64,000 nt of DNA from the NCBI RefSeq assembly GCF_002934545.1, contig NZ_PTJA01000013.1:62001-126000 (forward strand), read 5' to 3'. Position 1 is the first letter of the stretch, and every line of letters starts with the position of its first letter. Position numbers and translations under genes: made by a program. The notes below the pieces were generated by a model that was not told where the DNA came from, did no database searches, and worked only from the letters and a program-made list of their open reading frames with translations. Shown one piece after another: positions 1-9,733 of this stretch. Source of the stretch: Lacrimispora xylanisolvens (lineage in GTDB: Bacteria; Bacillota; Clostridia; Lachnospirales; Lachnospiraceae).

Positions 1-1397
1 CTGCGGACTTCGTCTGCAACCACTGCAAATCCCTGACCAGCTTCTCCTGCCCGTGCCGCTTCTACCGCAGCATTTAACGCCAGAAGGTTGGTCTGAGAGG
101 CAATTGCATCTACATCTTTTGTAATCTTTGCGATTTCATCTGATGTATTTTTTATTTCATCCATTGCCTGAAGCATCTGCTTCATCATCTTGTTGCTTTC
201 TTCTACCCGCGCCAATGTCTGCTCTGCATAACCGGCTGCCTGCCCGATATGAACCGAACTTTGTTCTGCCTTCTCTGTAATCTCTGTAATGGCAGAAGAA
301 AGCTGGTCAATGGTTCCTGCCTGTTCTGTGGCTCCGGCTGCCAGTGCAGATGCTGCATCTGCCACCTGGGAGGAACCCGCATTCACCTGTTCGGCCGACT
401 CACGGATCAGGCCCAATGTCCGGTTTAGCTGCTTGTAGATCAGGATCAGAGAATCATGGATAGTGGAAAAATCACCGGCATACTCCCTGGTTACAGGAAG
501 TGTCATATCGCCAGCCGCCATATTTTTCAAGTGTAGTGTAATATCACCCACTACTTCTTTCATCTGTCCGATCAGTTCATCGGTTGCCTGTGAGAGCACC
601 TCCATCTCATCGCCGGTTTTCACAACAGCAACGGGAGGGGTATGGACATCTCCATCAGAGAGAAGTTTTAGCCGTTCAGAGATAGGACTTAATGGAGCTG
701 TAATCTTGTGCAGGAACCTTACAAGAATGATTAAACCTGTTAAACAGATCACCAAGGCTACCACTGCCAGCAGTATAATGTTGATTATTTTTTCCCTTTG
801 ATATCCTGCAACGGCACTATCTATGTCGTCTATGTAGTTTCCTGTACTGATATACCAGTCATAAGGTTCAAATTTTATGGTATAAGCCCGTTTTGCAAAT
901 GTGCCTTCCTGGCCTGGTTTTGTAAAGTAAAAATTGGTGTAACCTCCTCCGGGCTGGGATCCGTTTTTAATAAATTCACGGACATAGTATTCCCCCTTCA
1001 GATCTTTCTCATCGTACCGTTCTTTCCCTTCATATTCCGGATTCATATGAACTGCGCAAAGACCAGTGGAAGTATCTGCCCAGAAATATCCATTTCCATT
1101 ATTATAACGGGTATTACGGACAATGGCTTCGGCATTTTCAAGTGCCTCTTTCTCTGTAATCTCACCGGATTTATAACGATCATAATTAACCTGCAATACA
1201 CTGACCAGACTTTCCGTGGCTGTTTTAATATTTAAATCATAACTTTGGTAACTGGAATCGATCCAGTTCTGGTAAACCCGGTCCAGGCTGATATAAAAAA
1301 TGGTGGTCAGAGCGGATATAATTAACATTACCATTACACTGACGAATACAACCAGCTTTCCTGTTACCTGCAATCTCTTACTCTTTTGTGCCTTCAT
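1..1397 (-). CDS. methyl-accepting chemotaxis protein (C-terminus beyond window)
   Basis: Transmembrane chemoreceptor that passes a periplasmic-side ligand signal to CheA/CheW. I translated the minus strand from ATG at 1397, preceded by an AGAAAGGGG ribosome binding site. The protein starts [15 protein letters not shown], has a first membrane helix at about residues 12-32, and an extracellular single-Cache-type sensor ([15 protein letters not shown], then [14 protein letters not shown]). A second membrane helix at about 215-235 is followed by a HAMP region and the start of the signalling coiled coil ([18 protein letters not shown], the classic MA hairpin motif). The frame stays open to base 1, so the end lies outside the window. 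The ligand is not predictable; sCache_2 receptors often sense small organic acids, which is family knowledge only. Confidence 0.9.
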   Translation of the reverse strand, partial: MKAQKSKRLQVTGKLVVFVSVMVMLIISALTTIFYISLDRVYQNWIDSSYQSYDLNIKTATESLVSVLQVNYDRYKSGEITEKEALENAEAIVRNTRYNNGNGYFWADTSTGLCAVHMNPEYEGKERYDEKDLKGEYYVREFIKNGSQPGGGYTNFYFTKPGQEGTFAKRAYTIKFEPYDWYISTGNYIDDIDSAVAGYQREKIINIILLAVVALVICLTGLIILVRFLHKITAPLSPISERLKLLSDGDVHTPPVAVVKTGDEMEVLSQATDELIGQMKEVVGDITLHLKNMAAGDMTLPVTREYAGDFSTIHDSLILIYKQLNRTLGLIRESAEQVNAGSSQVADAASALAAGATEQAGTIDQLSSAITEITEKAEQSSVHIGQAAGYAEQTLARVEESNKMMKQMLQAMDEIKNTSDEIAKITKDVDAIASQTNLLALNAAVEAARAGEAGQGFAVVADEVR

Positions 1398-1485
1398 GTA
1401 ATACCCCTTTCTGATTGCAATTTCTTTCAATATGGACTAGCATACACGGTATTTATAAAATCTGCAACTGACGTTCACTGAAAGT

Positions 1486-1514
1486 TTATTAAATTTTTGT
1501 AAAATATTTGTCAA
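1486..1514 (-). promoter_or_regulatory. sigma-A type promoter for the chemoreceptor gene
   Basis: On the minus strand a perfect -35 TTGACA (1509-1514) is followed after 17 bp by TAATAA (1486-1491). It lies about 90 bp upstream of the receptor start. No sigma-D (flagellar) type box was seen here. Confidence 0.65.
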
Positions 1515-1533
1515 ATTTTAAACAATTAAAAAA

Positions 1534-1590
1534 ATTCCAGAAGAAAGACACAAATATGGCATTTTGAAACCTGTGTCTTTCTTCCGGAAT
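1534..1590 (-). terminator. terminator of the glycosyltransferase pair
   Basis: A 19-position inverted repeat with one mismatch (1534-1552 against 1572-1590, core AGAAAGACACA/TGTGTCTTTCT) is followed on the minus strand by a run of seven T. It lies just 3' of the second glycosyltransferase and separates that operon from the chemoreceptor. Confidence 0.85.
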
Positions 1591-1596
1591 TTATTT

Positions 1597-2709
1597 TTAT
1601 TCCTTTATGGCTGCCTGGATTAATTTTAAATTACTTTTCAGACGTTCATTGTCGGGGGCAAAAAGAAGAGCTGCTTTTGCATGGTCCCGGGATTCAGAAA
1701 GCAATCCCAGCCGGTAAGCGGCAATGGCGCAAAGGTCATCCGGGGTATAATCCCAGGAATAACCCATATTTACAAAGGTCCTTGACTTTTCTTTTATCTT
1801 CAGTGCTTCCAGGGTCAGATAATAAGCCATGGGCCAGTCGCTCAGCTCATAGCAGATTTTGGCAAACTCCACATAAGAATCCCGCATGCCTGGAACTTCT
1901 GCAATGGCTTTAAAATACCACTGGTATGCTTCTTTTATCTTACCCAGCCGATAATACGATCTGGCAATCCAGCGCATGGCTGCACACCGTTCATCACACC
2001 AGGTTGCAGTCGGAAGGAGCAAATACTCCTTTAAGGTTTTAATGCTTTCCAGCCATCTGCTCTTATACATATACTCTCTGCCAAGATAGTACCGCATCCG
2101 CTCATCCCCCGGTGCTTCCGCAACTGCCAGCTCTAAAAGAGGCAGATAGGAACCCCTTGATTTGGTAGGATCGGGGTAATGGCTTAACACCATTCCATCA
2201 ATATAAATTGTCTCAAGAGGTGCTTTTCCACAGTACTGGATAAACTCATGTACCGGGCATTTCCACCGGAAGTCCTTACGCTGATGCACTTTGAAATAAT
2301 TAAACTGTATATCCGGTGTTCCGTCTGGCTTTAAACTCCAGTTGTAAAGATAGCGGCCGGTCTTTGCAACGGCTCCCTTGTTAACATTCTTATGGTTCAC
2401 CCACGCTTCTTCCAGCCGTTTTCTCCACCCTGGTTCAAACCGCTCATCAAGATCGGTGCAGACACAAACATCCACATCTTCCGGTACGTGATCCAGAGAG
2501 ATATTTCTTGCCACATCAAATCTCCATGGTTTTACAATATCTACGTAGACTATGGCTCCCCGCTCTTTCAACTTTTCTACCGTATCATCTTCTGATCCAG
2601 TGTCTGTGACAACAATGAGATCAGCTTCATTCATGGAATCCATCCAACTATCTACAAATGATGCTTCATTTTTACAGATTGCATAAACACAGATTTTCAG
2701 ACCGCTCAT
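1597..2709 (-). CDS. family 2 glycosyltransferase with C-terminal TPR-like repeats
   Basis: Predicted GT-A fold glycosyltransferase of 370 aa. The N-terminal half holds the GT2 hallmarks: AICKNEASFVDSWMDS at the start, VVTDTGSEDDTVE for nucleotide binding, and a DxD-like CTDLDE at about residue 86. The C-terminal half (about 185-365) is helical and TPR-like (YYLGREYMYKSRWLESIKTL, AYRLGLLSESRDHAKAAL), which usually mediates protein contact. It starts directly at the stop of the upstream paralogue, so the two are translationally coupled. Donor and acceptor sugars cannot be read from sequence; modification of a surface polymer or protein is a guess. No membrane segments are evident. Confidence 0.85.
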   Translation of the reverse strand: MSGLKICVYAICKNEASFVDSWMDSMNEADLIVVTDTGSEDDTVEKLKERGAIVYVDIVKPWRFDVARNISLDHVPEDVDVCVCTDLDERFEPGWRKRLEEAWVNHKNVNKGAVAKTGRYLYNWSLKPDGTPDIQFNYFKVHQRKDFRWKCPVHEFIQYCGKAPLETIYIDGMVLSHYPDPTKSRGSYLPLLELAVAEAPGDERMRYYLGREYMYKSRWLESIKTLKEYLLLPTATWCDERCAAMRWIARSYYRLGKIKEAYQWYFKAIAEVPGMRDSYVEFAKICYELSDWPMAYYLTLEALKIKEKSRTFVNMGYSWDYTPDDLCAIAAYRLGLLSESRDHAKAALLFAPDNERLKSNLKLIQAAIKE

Positions 2710-3818
2710 CAGGATTCCTCCTTAGCTGCAGGTTTTCTGCTCTGTTGCTGAATCAGCAGAAGATTACTTTGAAGCCTTTTATTTTCCGGGTCTGTTTTTA
2801 AAGCCTGATCTGCATACCATTCCGCTGTTTCATACATTCCAAGCCGGTAAGCGCTGATTGCAGCATAATCGTATAATGCATATCCCCAGCTTGCCGGGTC
2901 TACCAGATAGCTTCCCGTGCTTTCCTTAATTGTCAGCCCCCTCTGAGCCATGGCAAAGCTTAAGGCCCAATTGGATTCCATATATCCGAATTTCGCCAAA
3001 GCAAGATAAGGTTCTCTTACTTCCGGGCATTCTGCAAGCGCCCGGTACAGCCAGACAAGCTCTTCTCTTTTATTGCCCTTTTCCGCATAGGACTGAGCAA
3101 TAAAGCGCATAGAGGCGCTACGTTCCTCCAGCCAGCTGGCGGTGGGCATAGAGAGATGTTTACTTAGTGTCTGTATGGCCTGGTCATAATCTCCATGGTA
3201 TACATATTCTCTGCCTAGCCAGAACGTGGCCCTGTCATCAAAGGGATTTTCTTTTACGGATAACTCCAGAAGGGGCAGATACTGGGTTCTCGGTTTTGAA
3301 TTATCCGGGTAATGATTTAATACAAGTCCTGTCACCCAATTTGATTGTTCCGGTTCTGATCCACTATATTCCAATATTTCATGAACCGGATGAATCCAGC
3401 GGTATCCATGGCGTTTATGGATCTTTTCCATGGGATATTGCTTCTTTGGTGTTCCGTCTGAATTCATGGAAAATGTAAATAAATATCTGGCACGGGTCTG
3501 TTCCGGTTTCCACGCAGACTCTAAGATTTTTCTCCAGCCCGGTATAAATACTTCATCTAAATCATTGGATACGCAGATATCTGCATCTTCAGGCACATGA
3601 TCAAGAGCAACGTTTCGCGCTGTGTCAAATCTCCATGGGGAAATGGTTTCCTCATATACTGTCGCCCCCCTGGCTCTGAGCTTTTCAACAGTGCCGTCTG
3701 TAGAGCCTGTATCGGTCACAATCACTTCATCGGCTTCCGATACCGCATCCATCCATCGGTCCACAAACTGTTCTTCATTCTTGCTGATTGCATAAACGCA
3801 TATCTTATATCGGTTCAA
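2709..3818 (-). CDS. family 2 glycosyltransferase, paralogue of the next gene
   Basis: 369 aa protein with the same architecture as its downstream neighbour: AISKNEEQFVDRWMDAV, VVTDTGST-type motif (IVTDTGSTDGTVEKL), DxD-like SNDLDE, then TPR-like helices (FWLGREYVYHGDYDQAIQTL, AYRLGMYETAEWYADQAL). The pair clearly arose by tandem duplication; many blocks such as PWRFD-ARN, LDHVPED and LSHYPD/LNHYPD are shared. The stop overlaps the next start. It is the first gene of the two-gene operon, with a ribosome binding site (AAAAGGAGATGG) before ATG 3818. Substrate unknown. Confidence 0.85.
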   Translation of the reverse strand: MNRYKICVYAISKNEEQFVDRWMDAVSEADEVIVTDTGSTDGTVEKLRARGATVYEETISPWRFDTARNVALDHVPEDADICVSNDLDEVFIPGWRKILESAWKPEQTRARYLFTFSMNSDGTPKKQYPMEKIHKRHGYRWIHPVHEILEYSGSEPEQSNWVTGLVLNHYPDNSKPRTQYLPLLELSVKENPFDDRATFWLGREYVYHGDYDQAIQTLSKHLSMPTASWLEERSASMRFIAQSYAEKGNKREELVWLYRALAECPEVREPYLALAKFGYMESNWALSFAMAQRGLTIKESTGSYLVDPASWGYALYDYAAISAYRLGMYETAEWYADQALKTDPENKRLQSNLLLIQQQSRKPAAKEES

Positions 3819-3911
3819 TCAAACCATCTCCTTTTAGAATATTCTGATTGCTAGATACAATATATGCAAAAACAGTTTGTCCCGTGATAGAAATAAGACA
3901 ATCCGGTTTCT

Positions 3912-4439
3912 TTATGAAAGACTGACTCCGTATACGATTTCATAAATCTCTTTCTTATAAGGCATAAATTCCTCCTCAGTAAATGGCTTTCCATAACTGG
4001 TCACCCATAACTGCATTGGACTGTCCTGTGGTTTTAACGGCATCTGTTCATAGTAAAAATGATTGACATAAAATCCCAAGCGTTCATAAAATACTGCCCT
4101 TTTTCCTGTTGCGGGATTTTCCTCCGTCACAGGCTCAATTTCCAAAAATACAGGCTTTTTTATTTCTTTTACTGCTTCTTCGATCAGAAGTTTGCCATAG
4201 CCCTTTCCTCTTGAAATCTTTGCAGTTGCCAAATGCTCAAAAAAAGCACAGCCAGGCAAATTCCAATATCCCAGAAACGCAACGATTCTCCCATCCTCTT
4301 CCACTGCCAGGGTATGATAGGCGGGGTTGTCAAATACAAGTTTCTGGGTTTCCTTTGTACGTCTTTCCTGATCTATAAATGACTCCTGGTAAATGGCATA
4401 AATTTCTTCAAAGCGGTTCTGTGGTTCTCTGATTAACAT
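3912..4439 (-). CDS. GNAT family N-acetyltransferase
   Basis: 175 aa acetyl-CoA dependent acetyltransferase. The acetyl-CoA binding motif A is visible as ATAKISRGKGYGKLLIEEA (R-G-x-G-x-G/A pattern) at about residues 92-110, preceded by the beta strand GRIVAFLGYWNLPG. The C-terminal part (FYERLGFYVNHFYYEQMPL) is the usual GNAT motif B. It stands alone between the glycosyltransferase promoter region and the 5'-nucleotidase. The acceptor substrate cannot be predicted. Confidence 0.85.
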   Translation of the reverse strand: MLIREPQNRFEEIYAIYQESFIDQERRTKETQKLVFDNPAYHTLAVEEDGRIVAFLGYWNLPGCAFFEHLATAKISRGKGYGKLLIEEAVKEIKKPVFLEIEPVTEENPATGKRAVFYERLGFYVNHFYYEQMPLKPQDSPMQLWVTSYGKPFTEEEFMPYKKEIYEIVYGVSLS

Positions 4440-4515
4440 TTTTTATCTCCTGTGGTTCTTATTTTATTATTTGTATCTATTGTATCATAAATTTTTTATA
4501 TTTGCAGACAAATAT

Positions 4516-4567
4516 GCCCTGTCCGGATCTCTCCTGTTGATGTGGCAGGAAAAAACCCGGGCAGGGC
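4516..4567 (-). terminator. hairpin downstream of the 5'-nucleotidase
   Basis: GCCCTGTCCGG (4516-4526) pairs with CCGGGCAGGGC (4557-4567), with a smaller CCTG/CAGG stem inside. The T tract on the minus strand is weak (ATATTTGTC), so this is a likely but not classical terminator. Confidence 0.5.
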
Positions 4568-4597
4568 ACATGGTTATATTACTTTAAGTTTATCTGT

Positions 4598-6427
4598 TTA
4601 CTGAATCGTGATTCTTCCCTGTCCTGCCGGATTTGCATAGTCAGCGCCTACGTTTCCGCCTAAGTTATTGCGGATGAAAGCCGAGAGAATATCCACATCT
4701 GTCATTACATCGTCACGGATTACTTTGCTGTTTTTAAACATTGTCATACCATCACCAGCCATTTTTAACATGTAATTGTGAGAAGCTACGGTATAAACTT
4801 TGGACGTATCCAGAGGAGAATCTCCAATCATGATATCTGCTACCCGGTATGCTCCTGCTACTTTTACAAAGTTACCTTTTTCATCTACCTGTACACTGGA
4901 TGGAACTGAGGTCTTAATGGTATATTTTAAACCGGATACCTGTAAAAAGCCACCGCTTTCCTTGGGGTAATTACGGGAAGCCATCTCCAGGGCATCCTTA
5001 ATCTGCTGTCCGGTAACCTCTGCCACGCAGCCCATGTTGCCGAAAGGATGTACGGTAAGAGTATCGTTGTATGTGATATTTCCTGGTTTAATGCCTGCAC
5101 GGACACCGCCGCCGTTTACAATACCGATGTCTGCTCCAAGTACCTGGCGGTATGCATCTGCACAGAGATCACCTAAGTTGGTTTCTCCGCTTCTGACTGC
5201 CCGCTCCCCTGTAGCAGGATTGTTAATGGTCAGCTCCACGTCAGTATGTCCCAATACGACTTTTAAGGACTCATTATACTGGGCCTGAATGTGCTTGATA
5301 AACTGGTCTGTATCATAATCCAGGGCTTTTCCATCCTTGGATACTGCTGTTTTACCAGGAACGACCAGCTGGCTTCCCAGAGTAAGAACGTTTGGATCTT
5401 TAATCTTGTCCCTGTTTGCATTATAAATTTCTCTCCAGCGGTCAAAAGAGCCTAATTCTCTTTTTGCAATGCGGCTTAAGGAATCGCCTTTTTGTACGGT
5501 GTAGGTACTGGATACTGCACCTGCAGGAACCTCAGCTACTAACTCACTGGCAAGAGAACCGTCAGGGCGTATGGTCAGCTTTCCGATATTCTTTAATTTA
5601 GTTCCTGTCTGGGTAAGGAGCACGTCCTTTCCATCTTTATTCTTTATATTTTTCGAGTATTCTTCATGAGAGTGACCGTCAATTAATGCATCAATTCCAG
5701 TCGTATTCTTTATTACACTGTCAGAGGTCCACCGGTCAGTCGTGCCGTTTTCCCCCAGATGGCCTACTAAAATAACGTACTGCGCACCTTCTGTTCTGGC
5801 ACTGTTAACAGACTGCTGAATCTGATCGTAAAGCTTCTTTCCTGTTTCATCTTCACAGAAACCATAAATATAATTGCCGCTTCCATCCTGGAAGTAGGCC
5901 GGTGTTGACTTGGTAAAGCTCTCCGGTGTGGTTGCGCCTACCAGGGCAACTTTTGTATTTCCGTATGTAAACATCTTATAAGGAGCAAACACTGGAGTAT
6001 TGGTCTTCAAATCCATAAAGTTGCTGGAATAGTATCCGCAGCTTAATTTGCCTGCCAGCTCCAAGAACCGTGGCATACCGTAATCATATTCATGATTGCC
6101 CGGTACGGCAAAATCATATCCGACCTGATTCATAATTTCAATGATGTATCCGCCGTCAGAAAGCGTTCCGATGGGAGCTCCCTGAATCGCATCACCGGCA
6201 TCAATCAGAGTCACATAGGGCGTCTGGGCTTTCATCTCTTTCTTATAAAGAGAGAGGCCTGCATAACCGATCTTTTCATCAATGCCGCAGTGAACATCAT
6301 TGGTATACAGAATCACAATATCCTGATCTGCAGCCCTGGCCGGAAACGATAGACCTGTGGCAAGGGACAAAACCATGAGTACGGACAGGCAAAGAGACAG
6401 AAACCTTCTTTTTGTACTTCCTTTCAT
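4598..6427 (-). CDS. secreted 5'-nucleotidase / cyclic phosphodiesterase with an internal LysM domain
   Basis: 609 aa exported hydrolase for extracellular nucleotides. A signal peptide spans about residues 1-32 (ends FPARA). The metallophosphatase domain shows YTNDVHCG, DAGDAIQG, PGNHEYDYG and DGHSHEE, which hold the two metal ions. A LysM module (about 309-357, YTVQKGDSLSRIAKRELG ... LGSQLVVPG) lies between this domain and the 5'-nucleotidase C-terminal domain (TNLGDLCADAYR, NGGGVRAGI, HPFGNMGC). LysM binds N-acetylglucosamine polymers, so the enzyme is probably held at the cell wall. Family members release nucleosides and phosphate for uptake. It is monocistronic; the start has an AAAGGAGGATTC ribosome binding site. 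Confidence 0.92.
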   Translation of the reverse strand: MKGSTKRRFLSLCLSVLMVLSLATGLSFPARAADQDIVILYTNDVHCGIDEKIGYAGLSLYKKEMKAQTPYVTLIDAGDAIQGAPIGTLSDGGYIIEIMNQVGYDFAVPGNHEYDYGMPRFLELAGKLSCGYYSSNFMDLKTNTPVFAPYKMFTYGNTKVALVGATTPESFTKSTPAYFQDGSGNYIYGFCEDETGKKLYDQIQQSVNSARTEGAQYVILVGHLGENGTTDRWTSDSVIKNTTGIDALIDGHSHEEYSKNIKNKDGKDVLLTQTGTKLKNIGKLTIRPDGSLASELVAEVPAGAVSSTYTVQKGDSLSRIAKRELGSFDRWREIYNANRDKIKDPNVLTLGSQLVVPGKTAVSKDGKALDYDTDQFIKHIQAQYNESLKVVLGHTDVELTINNPATGERAVRSGETNLGDLCADAYRQVLGADIGIVNGGGVRAGIKPGNITYNDTLTVHPFGNMGCVAEVTGQQIKDALEMASRNYPKESGGFLQVSGLKYTIKTSVPSSVQVDEKGNFVKVAGAYRVADIMIGDSPLDTSKVYTVASHNYMLKMAGDGMTMFKNSKVIRDDVMTDVDILSAFIRNNLGGNVGADYANPAGQGRITIQ

Positions 6428-6534
6428 TGCTTGAATCCTCCTTTAACATATGCTTTTTCCTATATTATATCAGATCAATGTAAAATTTCCATATTATTTT
6501 GTTAATATTTTCCTTTTATCTGATACTTTATTTC

Positions 6535-6581
6535 ACAAAAAAACCTCTCTGTCTTAGCCTGTTGGCTTTGCAGAGAGGTTT
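6535..6581 (-). terminator. terminator after aspS
   Basis: AAACCTCTCTG (6541-6551) pairs perfectly with CAGAGAGGTTT (6571-6581), followed on the minus strand by a T run. It closes the hisS-aspS transcription unit. Confidence 0.88.
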
Positions 6582-6590
6582 GCGATTTAT

Positions 6591-8387
6591 TTATTCAGAT
6601 TCTGTTTCTTCACTCACTTTAATCCCAAGATCTTCCAGCTGTTTCGGATCTACGGGAGCCGGTGCCTCAGACATTAAGCAGGAGGCATCTTTTACTTTCG
6701 GGAATGCAATTACATCACGGATGCTGTCTGCCCCAACCATCAGCATGATTACACGGTCAAGACCATAAGCCAGACCTGCGTGAGGCGGTACACCGTATTT
6801 AAATGCATCTAACAGGAAGCCGAACTGCTCATTTGCCTGCTCTTTGGTAAAGCCCAGTACCTCAAACATCTTAGACTGAATATCACCCTGGTGGATACGG
6901 ACAGATCCGCCGCCTAATTCTGTACCGTTTAACACGATATCATAAGCTTTGGCGCGTACGGCACCCGGATTGGTATCGATCAGAGCCCAGTCTTCTTCCA
7001 TAGGCATGGTAAATGGATGGTGCATGGCTGTAAAACGTCCCTGTTCCTCGGAATACTCAAGTAACGGGAATTCAGTTACCCATAAGAATTTAAATACATC
7101 CTTCTTTAAGAGTTCTAACTGTCTTGCCAGTTCCAGACGAAGGTTACCCAGTACGTCAAAGACTACCTTGTCTCTGTCTGCAGCAAATAAAAGAAGATCT
7201 CCTGGTTGTCCATCCATGGCATCTGCCAGTGTCTTAAGCTCCTCTTCTGACATAAATTTGGAGAAGGAACATTTGTAAGTTCCGTCTTCGTTTACTGCCA
7301 GATAAGCAAGACCTTTTGCACCGAAGCCCTTTGCATAGTCTACAAGAGCATCGATCTTTTTCCTTGGCATGGCTCCCTGTCCTTTTGCATTAATACCCCG
7401 GACAGATCCACCGTTTTCTAAGGCTCCCTTAAATACAGCAAACTCGGTATCCTTAACTACATCGGAAACGTTTTTCAGTTCCATTCCAAAACGCATATCC
7501 GGTTTATCAGAACCAAACCGGTCCATGGCTTCTCTCCAGGTCATACGTGTGATCGGAAGCTCCAGATCGAAATTACAGATTTCCTTAAACAGCTTTTTTA
7601 ACAGTCTTTCATTGACTGCCAGTACATCTTCCACATCTACAAAGGACAGCTCCATATCGATCTGTGTAAATTCCGGCTGTCTGTCTGCACGTAAGTCTTC
7701 GTCACGGTAGCATCTTGCCAGCTGGAAATAACGGTCATAGCCAGAGCACATAAGCAGCTGTTTAAAAAGCTGGGGAGACTGGGGAAGGGCATAAAAGGAA
7801 CCAGGATGAACACGGCTTGGCACCAGATAATCTCTTGCACCTTCCGGTGTGCTCTTAATGAGAGTCGGGGTCTCGATCTCTAAAAAGCCTTCTTCTGCCA
7901 GAAATGCTCTTGTTAAAGTAGCAACCTGGCTTCTGATCATGATATTCTTCTGAATGTCCGGTCTTCTTAAATCCAGATAACGGTATTTCAGTCTCAGTTC
8001 TTCTTTTGTTTTGCTGTTTTCCTCAACCGGGAAAGGAGGAGTCTCAGATTCTGAGAGAATTCTCAGGCTCTTGGCACGTACTTCAATGGCGCCGGTGGCC
8101 AGATTCTCATTCACACCGCCTGAGCGGTTCTCTACCACGCCGGTTACAGCGATAACAAACTCACTTCTCAGTTTTTCTGCTTTTGCAAAATTCTCTGCTC
8201 CGCAATCACTTTCTTCGAAGATGATCTGCAGAATTCCGGAACGGTCTCTTAAATCAACGAAAATAATTCCGCCCTTATTTCTGCTTTTCTGAACCCAGCC
8301 CATTACTGTAACTTCATTTCCTGCACAGGCTGCTGTAACTTCCGTACATCTATGGGATCTTTTTAAACCCAACATTGACTCTGCCAT
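6591..8387 (-). CDS. aspS: aspartyl-tRNA synthetase
   Basis: 598 aa class II synthetase that charges tRNA-Asp. An OB-fold anticodon domain (VMGWVQKSRNKGGIIFVDLRD, residues about 30-50) is followed by class II motif 1/2 regions (FLEIETPTLIKSTPEGARD; FQLARCYRDEDLRADRQPEFTQIDME), the bacterial GAD insert (about 290-410) and motif 3 (GLAYGLDRVIMLMVG). Length matches bacterial AspRS (about 590 aa). It lies 9 nt after hisS, a common pairing in Firmicutes. Whether it is discriminating or also charges tRNA-Asn was not determined. Confidence 0.98.
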   Translation of the reverse strand: MAESMLGLKRSHRCTEVTAACAGNEVTVMGWVQKSRNKGGIIFVDLRDRSGILQIIFEESDCGAENFAKAEKLRSEFVIAVTGVVENRSGGVNENLATGAIEVRAKSLRILSESETPPFPVEENSKTKEELRLKYRYLDLRRPDIQKNIMIRSQVATLTRAFLAEEGFLEIETPTLIKSTPEGARDYLVPSRVHPGSFYALPQSPQLFKQLLMCSGYDRYFQLARCYRDEDLRADRQPEFTQIDMELSFVDVEDVLAVNERLLKKLFKEICNFDLELPITRMTWREAMDRFGSDKPDMRFGMELKNVSDVVKDTEFAVFKGALENGGSVRGINAKGQGAMPRKKIDALVDYAKGFGAKGLAYLAVNEDGTYKCSFSKFMSEEELKTLADAMDGQPGDLLLFAADRDKVVFDVLGNLRLELARQLELLKKDVFKFLWVTEFPLLEYSEEQGRFTAMHHPFTMPMEEDWALIDTNPGAVRAKAYDIVLNGTELGGGSVRIHQGDIQSKMFEVLGFTKEQANEQFGFLLDAFKYGVPPHAGLAYGLDRVIMLMVGADSIRDVIAFPKVKDASCLMSEAPAPVDPKQLEDLGIKVSEETESE

Positions 8388-8396
8388 AATTTCCTC

Positions 8397-9674
8397 CTAA
8401 TTTGTTTCCTTCAGTGCTTCTTTATAAAATTCCTTAAACTGAGTATATCCTTCTTTTATAAGGCTTTCCTTCTGGAACTTTTTATTTTTATTCATCTGGG
8501 ATACCAGGACTGTCTTCCCTTTGGCGCGCTCATTCATGGCTTCTTTCACTGCTTCATTCATGACTGCATCGCTTACACCCTTTTCTATCAGGAATGCAAA
8601 CCGTTCTTCACTGCCAGGTACGGTAAAGCCTTCTTCCATAAGAATGGTGATGATCCTCTCAAAACCAATGGAGAATCCGCACGCAGGAGTATCCATACCG
8701 GTGAATTTGCCGATCATCTTGTCATAACGGCCGCCTCCGCCTACGGAACCGGGGAAACCGTCTACCAGAATCTCAAAGATGGTTCCTGTATAGTAAGACA
8801 TTCCACGTACCAGAGTGGGATCAAATTCGATCTTAAACTGGCTGGTGGTAATTGCACTCACGCTGTCAATAATAGCCGCCAGATTCTCTGCCTGTTCCGG
8901 ATCCATGGCATCTTTTAATACTTCCTTTAAGCTTCTGACACCGGAAGCGTCTCTGGTCACTGTCTCAAACAGGGATAAATAGTTTTTAATGTTCTCCTCG
9001 GGATAACCTGCTTCTTTTAACTCACCGGCAACGCCATCCATACCGATCTTGTCCATCTTATCAAGAATAATAAAAACCTGATCATAAGATTCTTCTGAAA
9101 ATCCGCATTGAGCTGCCATACCCTTTAAGATATTACGGTCATTAATTCTAACCGTATATCCTTTAAATCCAATCTTTCCAAGGAGTGTGGTCGTCGCAAG
9201 AATCAGTTCGATCTCCGCCAGTCTGGTGGGATCTCCAAGGATATCGATGTCACACTGGACGAACTGTCTGAAACGTCCTCTCTGGGGACGGTCTGCTCTC
9301 CATACACTTCCCATCTGAAGGGATTTAAAAGGAGCTGGTAAAACTGCCGCATTGTTGGAATAATATCTGGAAAGGGGAACTGTCAGATCATAACGCAGAC
9401 CGCTGTCAACCAGATCATTCTCCATCTGCGCTGTTTCCAGATTCAGTTTTTCTCCCCGCTTCATAATCTTGAAAATCAGTTTTTCATTGTCGCCGCCCTG
9501 TTTGCTGCTTAAGTTCTCAATGTGTTCTACACAGGGAGTCTCAATGGAATTAAATCCAAATCCGCCGTATGTCTCCCGAATCTGGTTCATTACATATTCC
9601 CGCACCTGCATTTCCGCAGGAAGTATGTCCTTCATTCCGGTAACCGGTTTCTTTTTTAATGACATTTTTTTCAC
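8397..9674 (-). CDS. hisS: histidyl-tRNA synthetase
   Basis: 425 aa class II synthetase that charges tRNA-His. Motif 1 region (GGFGFNSIETPCVEHIE), motif 2 (QMGSVWRADRPQRGRFRQFVQCDIDILG) and the histidine-specific signature (LVRGMSYYTGTIFEI) with GGGGRYDKM are all present. The C-terminal anticodon-binding domain is at about 325-420. Translation probably starts at ATG 9674; MKKMSLKK also offers an ATG three codons in. It is followed closely by aspS. Confidence 0.97.
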   Translation of the reverse strand: MKKMSLKKKPVTGMKDILPAEMQVREYVMNQIRETYGGFGFNSIETPCVEHIENLSSKQGGDNEKLIFKIMKRGEKLNLETAQMENDLVDSGLRYDLTVPLSRYYSNNAAVLPAPFKSLQMGSVWRADRPQRGRFRQFVQCDIDILGDPTRLAEIELILATTTLLGKIGFKGYTVRINDRNILKGMAAQCGFSEESYDQVFIILDKMDKIGMDGVAGELKEAGYPEENIKNYLSLFETVTRDASGVRSLKEVLKDAMDPEQAENLAAIIDSVSAITTSQFKIEFDPTLVRGMSYYTGTIFEILVDGFPGSVGGGGRYDKMIGKFTGMDTPACGFSIGFERIITILMEEGFTVPGSEERFAFLIEKGVSDAVMNEAVKEAMNERAKGKTVLVSQMNKNKKFQKESLIKEGYTQFKEFYKEALKETN

Positions 9675-9733
9675 TCCGTTTATTCTATTTTCTATCTTTC
9701 CTGGAAATCACAAATCATGCTTTCTATTTTAAA

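Noticed and set aside
463-1235. Two plus-strand frames at the window start
   Set aside because: Both are antisense to the chemoreceptor, whose minus-strand translation gives clear Cache, HAMP and signalling motifs.
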